Of a DNA stretch of 64,000 bases, positions 21,341 through 28,900 are shown piece after piece (position 1 is the stretch's first letter; each line of letters opens with the position of its first letter). The stretch spans positions 28,856 to 92,855 of IMG/VR virus record IMGVR_UViG_3300042691_019380; one strand, 5' to 3'. The stretch is from a virus. Below the pieces are notes generated by a model. That model was given only the letters and a program-made list of their open reading frames with translations. It had not been told where the DNA came from and did no database searches. Both the position numbers and the translations under genes were made by a program.

Positions 21341-21349
21341 GCCCGGAGT

Positions 21350-21359
21350 GTACGGACAC
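21350..21359 (+). promoter_or_regulatory. Inverted copy of the 10-bp motif
   Basis: The sequence GTACGGACAC is read on the plus strand, opposite to most sites. It lies in the 30-bp gap between the tandem-HTH gene and the MazG-like gene. Confidence 0.4.
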
Positions 21360-21370
21360 GCAAACCGTGG

Positions 21371-21811
21371 TCAAGGAGTTTTTTTGCGAGACCGTCCGCT
21401 TGGTCGCTTTGCAGGAGACCGTCGCTCGCCGACTCGGCGAGGTCTGCCGCCAGTCGGCGGATTGGCGAGATACTCGCGGATGTTTTGTTCGCAAGACTTG
21501 CGATCGACAGCCCACGCCTTGTCGTTTAGCCGGAATCCCCTGAGCCGACCGTCGAGAAGCATGCGGCCGACCATGGCGTCGGTCACGCAGACGATGTCGC
21601 AGGCTTCGGGGACACTGATCCATCGCCTGCACAACTTCTTGAACTCTTCAAGATTGCAATCCTGTCCCTCGACGGACTCGCGGCAGACCAGCAGCCCCTT
21701 GCCGCTGAGAGGGACCGCCAGAATCTGTCCCTTGGAGATTCGTTTCAGCACGCCGACCTGGGACATATTGAGGATTTTGGCCGCTTCAGCCACGGAAATT
21801 GGCTGTTTCAT
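21371..21811 (-). CDS. Tandem HTH protein, excisionase or repressor candidate
   Basis: 146 residues, ATG 21811, GGAG 9 bases upstream. Two helix-turn-helix domains of the MerR/excisionase type: residues 4-45 (ISVAEAAKILNMSQVGVLKR) and residues 65-110 (ISVPEACDIVCVTDAMVGRM). The C-terminal 35 residues are Arg/Lys/Pro-rich. It faces away from the integrase across a shared control region, where excisionases and lysogeny switches often sit. Confidence 0.7.
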   Translation of the reverse strand: MKQPISVAEAAKILNMSQVGVLKRISKGQILAVPLSGKGLLVCRESVEGQDCNLEEFKKLCRRWISVPEACDIVCVTDAMVGRMLLDGRLRGFRLNDKAWAVDRKSCEQNIREYLANPPTGGRPRRVGERRSPAKRPSGRSRKKTP

Positions 21812-21818
21812 GGTTGCC

Positions 21819-21828
21819 GTCTCCGTAC
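21819..21828 (-). promoter_or_regulatory. Motif variant GTCTCCGTAC at the tandem-HTH leader
   Basis: One change from the core. It lies 8-17 bases upstream of the ATG at 21811 and contributes the GGAG used as Shine-Dalgarno, so a bound regulator could block ribosome access or transcription. Confidence 0.4.
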
Positions 21829-21840
21829 ATCAGGTCCATA

Positions 21841-21864
21841 AAACTGACCCCCGAAGGGGTCAGT
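21841..21864 (-). terminator. UUCG tetraloop terminator in the integrase control region
   Basis: The minus strand folds as a perfect 9-bp stem with a UUCG loop followed by TTTTA (21843-21864 plus the T run). Without a U-run on the plus strand it should act only leftward, stopping antisense transcription coming from the integrase side before the tandem-HTH gene. It could also be an operator. Confidence 0.6.
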
Positions 21865-21865
21865 C

Positions 21866-21895
21866 TTGACATTGCAATGGCGGGGGCGCCATTAT
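21866..21895 (+). promoter_or_regulatory. Rightward promoter for the integrase region
   Basis: TTGACA (21866-21871) and CATTAT (21890-21895) with an 18-base spacer on the plus strand. It would give transcripts starting near 21902, about 50 bases before the small ORF at 21953 and 300 before the integrase. It starts right next to the UUCG terminator. Confidence 0.55.
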
Positions 21896-21952
21896 TCGAT
21901 CGAAGGCAGCGGCAACGGATTCGCTGCGATCGTCTCGCACGGAGGATTGGAA

Positions 21953-22102
21953 ATGATCGTCAAGATTTCGCACTACGACCAGCAGTACGCATTGCTCGAA
22001 GCACTCGAAGACTTCATCAAGAAGCACAAAAAGCGGTGGCGAGCGGTCAAGGCAGCGAAGAGCCTGCATGAACAAGTAGCACAGTCCGCAAAGGCCAAAT
22101 AA
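21953..22102 (+). CDS. Small basic protein ahead of the integrase
   Basis: 49 residues (MIVKISHYDQQYALLEALED, then KKHKKRWRAVKAAKS), ATG with GGAGG 8 bases upstream. A longer frame exists from 21866, but that would start in the promoter. Helical and positively charged, it may bind DNA. One of only two plus-strand genes. Confidence 0.5.
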   Translation: MIVKISHYDQQYALLEALEDFIKKHKKRWRAVKAAKSLHEQVAQSAKAK

Positions 22103-22201
22103 AGAATCGGCACCGTTGGTCCCCCTAACTCAAGCCCCTCCCCATGACGGGTAGGAATCCGCGAAAGGACTCGCTTCTCTTGGCACCAAGGAGACGCGAC
22201 C
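22103..22201. other. Leader before the integrase, possible attachment-site region
   Basis: Contains two GGCACC copies about 80 bases apart and a C-rich segment (GGTCCCCCTAACT). Position next to an integrase gene would suit an attP site, but no host junction or tRNA end can be recognised. The final AAGGAG serves the integrase. Confidence 0.2.
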
Positions 22202-23068
22202 ATGACTCTCAACAAGTTTTTTGAAGACTTCTACCAGCCTCTCAAGTTGCGGGGCCGCAGCGAAAATACGACGCGGCTGTACGCCAACACTCTCAAGCAG
22301 TACGCCAAGTATCTCGGCAGACCGGCGACGATCGAGGAAGACCTGAACGACCTCGCCGTCTCGCGATACCTCTCGCATCGAGCGAGAGAACGGAGCGTCT
22401 ACACGGCCGAGAAAGAGCGGACGCAGTTGCTGGCTCTCTGGAGGTGCGCGGCTGACCGCAGGCTGACCGAGATGCGGCCCTGCGTTCCGCCGACTCCCAT
22501 CCCGTTTCGAGTGCCGACGGCATGGAGCGTCGACCAACTGAAGGCCCTGCTCGCGGCGGCCAAAGTCGTGAAAGGGAAAGTCGGAGACGTTCCGGCTCAC
22601 ATCTTCTGGACCGCACTTATTCAAGTCCTCTGGCAGAGCGCCGAACGCATCGGCGCGATCATGTCCGTGCTAAAAGAGGACTACACGAGGCCGATCATCC
22701 TCGTCCGCGCCGAGTACCGAAAGGGCGGGAAGCGAGACAAACTCTACACGTTCACAGACCCAGTCTGCGATCTGCTTGACGTGCTGAAGCAGTCCAGCAA
22801 CGGCCCGCAACTCTTCGCGTGGCCGAGAGGGTACGAGTACCTGTGGAACCGATTCGGCAAGATCGTGAAGGCGGCTGGTCTTGAAGGCGGACGCCGCAGC
22901 AAGTTTCACCAACTGAGAAGATCAGCCGCCACGCACTTCGCGGCGAGAGGCGGCGATCCGACGGCGTTGCTGGATCACAGTTCACCGCGAATCACGAAGG
23001 CTTACCTCGACCCGAGGTTCATCGACACTGGTCCCAAGCCTTGCGAAGTCTTGCCTGGGCTAGACTGA
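22202..23068 (+). CDS. int: Tyrosine integrase/recombinase
   Basis: 288 residues, AAGGAG upstream of ATG. Residues 1-85 form a core-binding SAM-like domain (TTRLYANTLKQYAKYL). The catalytic domain shows the residues of the family: Arg in WQSAERIGAI (the first R), Lys in RKGGKRDK, H-x-x-R in HQLRRSAATHF, His in LLDHSSPRITKAY, and the nucleophile Tyr in AYLDP. It implies temperate lifestyle. The 3' end overlaps the convergent RNA ligase gene by 67 bases. Confidence 0.9.
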   Translation: MTLNKFFEDFYQPLKLRGRSENTTRLYANTLKQYAKYLGRPATIEEDLNDLAVSRYLSHRARERSVYTAEKERTQLLALWRCAADRRLTEMRPCVPPTPIPFRVPTAWSVDQLKALLAAAKVVKGKVGDVPAHIFWTALIQVLWQSAERIGAIMSVLKEDYTRPIILVRAEYRKGGKRDKLYTFTDPVCDLLDVLKQSSNGPQLFAWPRGYEYLWNRFGKIVKAAGLEGGRRSKFHQLRRSAATHFAARGGDPTALLDHSSPRITKAYLDPRFIDTGPKPCEVLPGLD

Positions 23069-23769
23069 GATGGCCTCCAGTTCCACACAGCAGCGGCTCC
23101 GCTTACCTCTGGAAGGTATTTCCCGTCGATCTTATCTGGCCTGACCCACTTCGCCAGGAAATCAACTGCCCCGTTTCGCTCAACTCGATAGACGACGCCT
23201 TCTGGTTCGTCGCATCTGCGATTGCGAACAGCGTGCAGTTGCATCGCACGGTCGACGGTCATCGGTGAGCCGACATGCAGCAGTGTCGGCTGGTCAAACT
23301 TGCCTTCAATGCGAACCGCAAACTGCTCGAACGGCAGGCGAGACTCTCCAATCATAATGTCAAACGCAGCGAATGGTTCGACTCCTTCGGCAAAGTCATA
23401 TCGCGTTCCATGAGCCTGGGCCATCCATTCGCCGACGATGCGCTCTCCGTCTCGAAGCACGGACAAAAATCGCTCTCGGTTTTCGTGGACCCACTGATCG
23501 AACAGCCTGTGCTGCTCGTATCGCGAAGAAGCGGCCGCCCATCCCGCGCGGCTAAGGGAGTGAAGGACTCCATCCAGCATCGCAACGGCTACGCACGAGC
23601 CGTCCAGTTTCTCCTGAACGATCACGGTGTCGTGCCTGTCTCGCGACCTCGTCGTGCAAATCCGAGCCTGCCCTGCCGTGATAGACCGATCCGACGGGCC
23701 AAGTCTGCTGTTCGGCAGGTGGCCAATCGACCCGTACGACTTCCGGCCGAGAGGCTTGAGGTGCGTCAT
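23002..23769 (-). CDS. RNA ligase (T4 Rnl2/Rnl1-like nucleotidyltransferase)
   Basis: 255 residues. Motif I VQEKLDGSCVAVA carries the adenylated lysine; motif III-like GEWMAQAHGTRYDF; motif IV PEGVVYRV and motif V LAKWVRPDK follow. This set marks the RNA_ligase family (PF09414) that repairs or joins RNA ends. No separate polynucleotide kinase-phosphatase gene is next to it. Functional link to the Ro60 island is inferred. Confidence 0.85.
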   Translation of the reverse strand: MTHLKPLGRKSYGSIGHLPNSRLGPSDRSITAGQARICTTRSRDRHDTVIVQEKLDGSCVAVAMLDGVLHSLSRAGWAAASSRYEQHRLFDQWVHENRERFLSVLRDGERIVGEWMAQAHGTRYDFAEGVEPFAAFDIMIGESRLPFEQFAVRIEGKFDQPTLLHVGSPMTVDRAMQLHAVRNRRCDEPEGVVYRVERNGAVDFLAKWVRPDKIDGKYLPEVSGAAAVWNWRPSQSSPGKTSQGLGPVSMNLGSR

Positions 23770-23960
23770 CGCGGCGGAGGCTCCGGCATCGGCTGCCAGT
23801 GCGTGACTCGCGGCACCATTCCAGGCGAGTCAAAGCCAAGTCTCAATTGCTTGGCAACAGCCCTGGCGATGCCAACGTCGTAGCGGTCTCCAGCGCGGCA
23901 CGCCACGAGAACCCACTCGTGGTCTTCTGGCATCGAGTCTTCGACGGGAATCCAGTCCAT
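23766..23960 (-). CDS. DUF551 protein
   Basis: 64 residues from ATG 23960 (AGAGGA 7 bases upstream). WIPVEDSMPEDHEWVLVACR at the start and VTHWQPMPEPPPR at the end are the DUF551 core, here in its minimal length. Overlaps the pilin-like gene stop (TGATG) and the RNA ligase start. Confidence 0.8.
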   Translation of the reverse strand: MDWIPVEDSMPEDHEWVLVACRAGDRYDVGIARAVAKQLRLGFDSPGMVPRVTHWQPMPEPPPR

Positions 23961-24202
23961 CAGTATGTCCTCTCGGCCTGCTTGCCTTGGCACGGGCAGT
24001 CTGGGTGATGGACGAAGTGAGATCGCCAACTCAGCACCCACAGGTGCCCGTCGTGTCGGACGGTATGCAGCAGCGAAGTTTCAGGCGGCTTGGACGAGTG
24101 GCTCTTGCTAGAGATCGCCGGAACAAGCAGTGCCGCAAGTGTGGCGATGATAGCCACAACGACAAGCAGTTCAATCAGCGTGTAGCCACGATACGGTCGC
24201 AT
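23960..24202 (-). CDS. Prepilin-like signal-anchor small protein
   Basis: 80 residues, ATG 24202 with AGGA close upstream. The first 30 residues (MRPYRGYTLIELLVVVAIIA, then TLAALLVPA) match a type IV prepilin or pseudopilin N-terminus: a basic start, G-Y cleavage position, glutamate at +5 and a long hydrophobic helix. The C-terminal part is different from pilins: His/Trp/Cys-rich (VLSWRSHFVHHPDCPCQGK). Wedged between two DUF551 genes. It may be an inner-membrane protein or compete with the host pilin machinery. Confidence 0.75.
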   Translation of the reverse strand: MRPYRGYTLIELLVVVAIIATLAALLVPAISSKSHSSKPPETSLLHTVRHDGHLWVLSWRSHFVHHPDCPCQGKQAERTY

Positions 24203-24402
24203 CACTTCCTCTTCGTTGGAGGCTCCGGAAGCGGAAGCCAGTGAGTCGGAGAGATCAGTTCAATGACGTCGTCGTCTGACTCCCAGTACTGCTCGCCTTC
24301 GTGCAGCACGAGCCTTGCAACGGTGATGACGTTTCCGTTCCACACCAAGACATCTTGTTCGTAGTTCGGCAGTCTTTGTTGGCATGAAATCCACTCAGGC
24401 AT
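24202..24402 (-). CDS. DUF551 protein
   Basis: 66 residues. WISCQQRLPNYEQDVLVWNG and SPTHWLPLPEPPTKRK mark DUF551. The stop and the pilin-like ATG overlap as TGATG. Weak Shine-Dalgarno. Confidence 0.8.
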   Translation of the reverse strand: MPEWISCQQRLPNYEQDVLVWNGNVITVARLVLHEGEQYWESDDDVIELISPTHWLPLPEPPTKRK

Positions 24403-24410
24403 TGGCGACC

Positions 24411-24779
24411 CTACTGATTGGCTACAGGAGAAGCCAATGTCTTACCGCAAACCTCACCAAAAGGCGATAAATAAACCACCGCCAGCCCCAGGTGCGTGGC
24501 GAGAGTCCATTCCACCCTGGCCCCGCCAGACTGCTCCCATCCGGGGAGCATGGCGATCGCGTCGGCATCGCACAGGGCCGACAAGTCTCGCCGCAGGGCG
24601 TCTCGGAGGAAATCTTTCGAGACGGTTGTCGACGTTGGGTCGAATCCGACGTCTCTGTCGAGTTGCGCCGGGTTGATCACGTCGTAGCCGAGAGCCCGCA
24701 GTTTTGCCTCGGCCTCGTCGAAGGCAGGAAAGTTAAAGAGCGGCAGGCCAGTCATCGGCCCAGCGAGATATACCTTCAT
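24411..24779 (-). CDS. DUF4406 nucleoside deoxyribosyltransferase-like protein
   Basis: 122 residues from ATG 24779 (ATGA overlap with the upstream gene). MKVYLAGPMTGLPLFNFPAF is the DUF4406 opening; GYDVINPAQLD, the LRRDLSALCDADAIAMLPGW segment and GGARVEWTLA follow, as in the nucleoside 2-deoxyribosyltransferase fold. Such proteins occur in phage nucleotide-metabolism clusters; the exact reaction is not established. Confidence 0.85.
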   Translation of the reverse strand: MKVYLAGPMTGLPLFNFPAFDEAEAKLRALGYDVINPAQLDRDVGFDPTSTTVSKDFLRDALRRDLSALCDADAIAMLPGWEQSGGARVEWTLATHLGLAVVYLSPFGEVCGKTLASPVANQ

Positions 24780-25387
24780 TCGTTGTCTCCGATCGTGTAG
24801 TGCTTCGGAGACTTGCCAGCATGCAGGGCGCGGAGTCGCTCCACATGTGGCGTGAGCCGCTTGACGATCTCGTCGTGGCCGCCGCTGACCTGACGGTCGT
24901 CCTTGAGTTTGCCAGCAGCCTCGGCATCGACGAGGATCGCAAGGCACGCCAAGGCGGACGCCAAGTGAGGCACGCCTTCCTCGTCGCAGTCGCGGCCCTC
25001 GAACCACGCCGCGATATGCCGCTGACAAGCGTCGGCGTAGATTGAGGCACGAACGCCAACGCGACGCCAGTTAGCGCGTCCGTACTTCAAGGCTCCGTTG
25101 AGCAGGGCAACGCACCCCATGGCCGTCGCAGTCGCGGGCCAGAGGTGCAGGGGCAGTTTGTTCGTTCCGACGAGGTCTTTCGGATTTTCGACGTCGAACG
25201 CACCCGGCAGCGGCGTCGCGCCGTCCATCGTGGCCGCACTCTTGACGTCGGCCTCCAGTTCGCCGTCATCGTCGCCAAGAGCCGCTCGCGATGCGTTGCG
25301 AGCCTCGACGATCTCGCGAATGATTCGATTCGAGTCCGCGATGTTCTCGATGTATCCGCCGTCCAGTGCCGTGACCGTCGCTGCCAT
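24776..25387 (-). CDS. dATP/dGTP diphosphohydrolase-like protein (DUF5664 type)
   Basis: 203 residues from ATG 25387 with AGGAGG 6 bases upstream. The second half has NPKDLVGTNKLPLHLWPATA, LLNGALKYGRANWR, YADACQRHIAAWFEG and PHLASALACLAILVDA, the order of the phage dATP/dGTP diphosphohydrolase N-terminal family. It probably changes the deoxynucleotide pool. The first 80 residues are linker-like and acidic. Next to DUF4406, consistent with nucleotide metabolism. Confidence 0.8.
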   Translation of the reverse strand: MAATVTALDGGYIENIADSNRIIREIVEARNASRAALGDDDGELEADVKSAATMDGATPLPGAFDVENPKDLVGTNKLPLHLWPATATAMGCVALLNGALKYGRANWRRVGVRASIYADACQRHIAAWFEGRDCDEEGVPHLASALACLAILVDAEAAGKLKDDRQVSGGHDEIVKRLTPHVERLRALHAGKSPKHYTIGDNE

Positions 25388-25417
25388 ACGTGACCTCCTG
25401 TCGTTGGGCACGTAAGC

Positions 25418-25427
25418 GTATCCAGAC
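25418..25427 (-). promoter_or_regulatory. Oriented motif GTATCCAGAC
   Basis: In the 39-bp gap before the diphosphohydrolase gene, touching the stop codon of the upstream HEXXH gene and 15 bases before AGGAGG. Confidence 0.5.
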
Positions 25428-25711
25428 TAACGCCGTCGGCAAGAGGTTTTTTCGAGCCTGTAGCCCAGCGAGTACAGGATCATGGCAAGGTCGCTCGCGG
25501 CCTGGGTGACGGCTGCCTCTGAGATCGCCGGGCCGAGACTTGCATGAAGCCCCTCGTGGAGTTCGCACTCAAGTCTCGCGCGATTCTTGAGCCCCGAATG
25601 AATCAAGACTTTACGCTTGTCGTACTCGGTCCAGCCGTCGGCGTCGCCCTTTAGCGGCGAGTACCGCCAAAGCCAGCGGACGCCGTCAATTTGGAAACGA
25701 TGGTCTTCCAT
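25427..25711 (-). CDS. Small HEXXH protein
   Basis: 94 residues from ATG 25711 with GGAGAAGG upstream. It has a ELHEGLHASLGP segment, matching the HExxH zinc-protease motif, with possible downstream Glu (ISEAAV), followed by a long helix. In such small phage proteins this motif may be a real metallopeptidase or a coincidence. Its N-terminus overlaps the next gene by 61 bases in another frame. Confidence 0.55.
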   Translation of the reverse strand: MEDHRFQIDGVRWLWRYSPLKGDADGWTEYDKRKVLIHSGLKNRARLECELHEGLHASLGPAISEAAVTQAASDLAMILYSLGYRLEKTSCRRR

Positions 25712-25941
25712 AACCTTCTCCGGACAAACCGGCACCGAGATCGCCAAGTCATTCTCGCGGGGCCGCCGCAGTACATGATTATCTTGTATTGGACTCGGTA
25801 TCCCCAAGCGTCCAGGGACTCGCTTCTGGAGTCGCATCCGCAGTCTGGTGTGTTTAGAATCTTCGAGACCCTGCCGCTCGTGATTCCTAGACTTGACAGG
25901 AACTTGGAGACTAGACTGCCCACCGAGACTGGCCGAATCAT
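25651..25941 (-). CDS. Small phage protein with CGC motif
   Basis: 96 residues from ATG 25941 (ATGA overlap with the fibre stop). MIRPVSVGSLVSKFLSSLGI and TPDCGCDSRSESLDAWG recall the small tail-end proteins with a C.GC..R...LN motif found downstream of tail fibres in many phages. The C-terminal third overlaps the HEXXH gene and looks less natural. Confidence 0.55.
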   Translation of the reverse strand: MIRPVSVGSLVSKFLSSLGITSGRVSKILNTPDCGCDSRSESLDAWGYRVQYKIIMYCGGPARMTWRSRCRFVRRRLWKTIVSKLTASAGFGGTRR

Positions 25942-28900
25942 GGCGTTTCGTCCCTGACGGCAAACGTGACCCCCCCGTAGCCGTCCAGTTCGTTCGACCA
26001 CTTCGGACGAATGACGCTGATCGCGGCCGTCGTGTCGCAGTTGCCACGGACCACGACGGTGGCATCGTCTGGCAGTTTCTTTAGGTTGGCTGGATGTCGA
26101 TCCATGTCCGGCCAAGACTCATCGACGGTCGCAGACACTATACGCCCGTCCGCGTAAAAGCACGTCAAGTCTTCGGCCTCTTCGGTATCGCCTGAGTTGT
26201 AAACCCAAGTCGGGCTGGGCGTCATCTCGCTAATCTCTTCCCACGTGTCTCGATCGCCTCCGAGCAATTCGGAGTACTCGGGCGTCGCGTTCTCGACACC
26301 GACGAGCCTCGCCTTCCAGCCGCTTGGTTCGCTGTGGCCGTACACCCCAGCCCAAGAGAAGTGCGGAAGAGCAAAGTCGGCGTAGTCTTTGTCTGTCTCG
26401 ACAAAAGACACAGTCGGCGGCGACGTGTAGCCGCTACCGCCCGACGTTACCGTGACTCCGACGACCCTTTTCCGGAATGAATAGAACGGGTCATCGCTGC
26501 TCATCACAGCCTCGGCCGTCGCGCCAGTGCCGCCGCCGCCGTGCAAGATCACGAGAGGCGGACTCGTGTAGCCTTCTCCAGACGAAGTGACCGAGACAGC
26601 CGTCACCGCTCCGTTGACGAGAGTGGCTGTAGCCGCCGCTGGCGTGATCTTCGGTCGACCGCCAGAGACGACGGTCCTGGCGAGCGAGCCGTATCCGGAG
26701 CCGCCAGAGCCGACGTTGACAGTCCCGGTCCCGCTGCCGTCGACGCTGACCGTCACGGACGCGCCGGTTCCGACGTCGCACTCGACTTGAACCGTCGGAG
26801 GAGATGCGAACTTGTATTGCATGCCGGAGTAGTACGGCTGCATGATGATTGCAGTCCTGTCTCCGTCTGTGATGTACGTGCCATAGTCCGGAAGCGGGCT
26901 GCTCAAGACTCCGTCGAGATAGGCAGATACAACTGAACCGCCCGACCAGAACTCGGCCACGGCGGGCCAGTTTCCGAAGAGCGGCCTGCGCAGACAGCCG
27001 AGAAGGCTTTGCGACTCATAGCCGGGAGACTCAAGCGTCTCGGCGTCGCTCATCGCCAAGACGCTCTCAAGATGCGACAGCGAGTGCGGCCACGTGTAAA
27101 TAGACTTCGCCTGCGGTGCGGCGTCACTTCTCCGAGCAATGGCGCATCGACGCAGTCTAGTCACCGCTCGCAACGCGCGAGTGTTCCAGAACGACACGAG
27201 CGGCTCTTGCGTCCAGTTGGTCGAAGTCAACACAGACGAAGGGGGCGATCCTTCTGGGTCGCTCATCGAAGAAATGGCCCCGCCCGGTCGCTCGGTGGTT
27301 GACGGCGTGGCTCGGCTGTGGGCTGTGGGGCTCGGATTCCACGACGGATGTTCGGAGACAAAAATCCACTGCCCGGCCAGAGTGGTGCCCACAGATTCCG
27401 GCCTTGGCGTGCCTCCGGAGGAGTGGACCCAGAAAGCGGTCGACATCATGTCGCCGTCTCGCCAGTACGGCAGGCCGCTGCGCCAGCCCCACCCTGTTGT
27501 GTATGATCCGTCTTGGCCGCCCAGCCACCGCGTCACAAAGGACGAAAGATTCAAATCTGTTGACACCTTGTATCCGTACTTCTCGCCGCCGTTTTCAACC
27601 GACAAAGTCACGCCGCCTTTGATTCTGGCCTGGGCGGACGCCTTGAACTGCGAGACAGAATCGTCGAACTCCGCTTGCGTGATCTCTGCGGCGGCGAGTT
27701 TCGCCTCAAGAGATGCGATGCGATCGTTGTCGCCGCCGGTGAACGTGACTTTTGGCGAAGAGCGATACCCCGAGCCTCCGTTGACTACCTTGCAGTAGAT
27801 CACAGAGCCGTTGATCTTGGACGTCGCCGTCGCGCCGCCGCCAGGGGCCGCCGTTGTTGCCGTTGCTGCTGCGCCAGTTCCGCCGCTGCCTTGGAAGAAA
27901 ACCTGCGGCGGCCTGTAGTAGCCAGAGCCGCGAGACGTCACAGTCACATCTCGAACCGGGCCAGCAATCGCAGCCACGGCTGCCGCTCCTCCCGCGTTGC
28001 CGCCACCTCCAGTGAAGACAACAGTCGGCGGCGACTGATACCCGCTGCCTGGACTGAGGACAGTGACTCCCGAGACTTGCCCCGTCGTTTCGTCGATGCC
28101 AGCGATCGCAGACGCACCGGAGCCGCCGCCGCCGGAGAACGAGACCGTCGGCGGAGACGTGTACCCGGAGCCGCCGCTGGCGATCGTTATGCCAGTGACC
28201 TTCCCGTCGATGCTGCACTTCGCAGAGCATCCCGATCCACTGCCGCCGACCACAAGCACGCGAGGCGGAGACGTGTACCCAGAGCCGCCAGCCGTAACAG
28301 CGATCGACTCGACGTCTGGGACTGGCTCGAAAGAGACAGTGGGCGAAGCGCGATACCGGCCGCCTTCTGAGACTCGCACAGACTGGACAGCGCCGTCTTT
28401 GATCGTAGACGTCGCCGTCGCCGAGATGCCCGGCTGCGAGAAGACGACCTTCGGCGGCACGCGATACCCAGACCCGCCGTTTGTGACTTGCACAGACTCG
28501 ACCGGACCGGCAATGACAGCCTCGATCTGGGCATCGCCTGGAACGCTTACGGTCGGCGGAGTTCTGTACCCGGAACCCTTCTGGACTACTCCGGCACTGA
28601 TTATCGAGCCGTTAAGGGTGGCCGTTGCTGTAGCGACGCCTTGCGCTTGGCTGCTGAACGATAAGACGGCTGGCTCTGTGTAGCCTTCTCCAGGGTTGTC
28701 GATCTTGAGTTCGACGTCGCCCTTGACGACCGGCGGGCCGGACTCCAAGTCTCCAAGCAGCCACAGGGACTGATCAGACTCCTTGACTCCCGAGTGTCCG
28801 CCGATTCCGAGTTGCGGAGACTGAAATGCGGCAGGGTATGGGTTTGCGGTTAGGCCCTTGCCTTCAGCGACCCCAACGGTTTGAAACAAACTGTCGCTCT

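Noticed and set aside
22103-22201. A defined attP core
   Set aside because: Only two GGCACC copies and a C-rich stretch are visible. Without a host junction sequence or tRNA end match, no core can be named.
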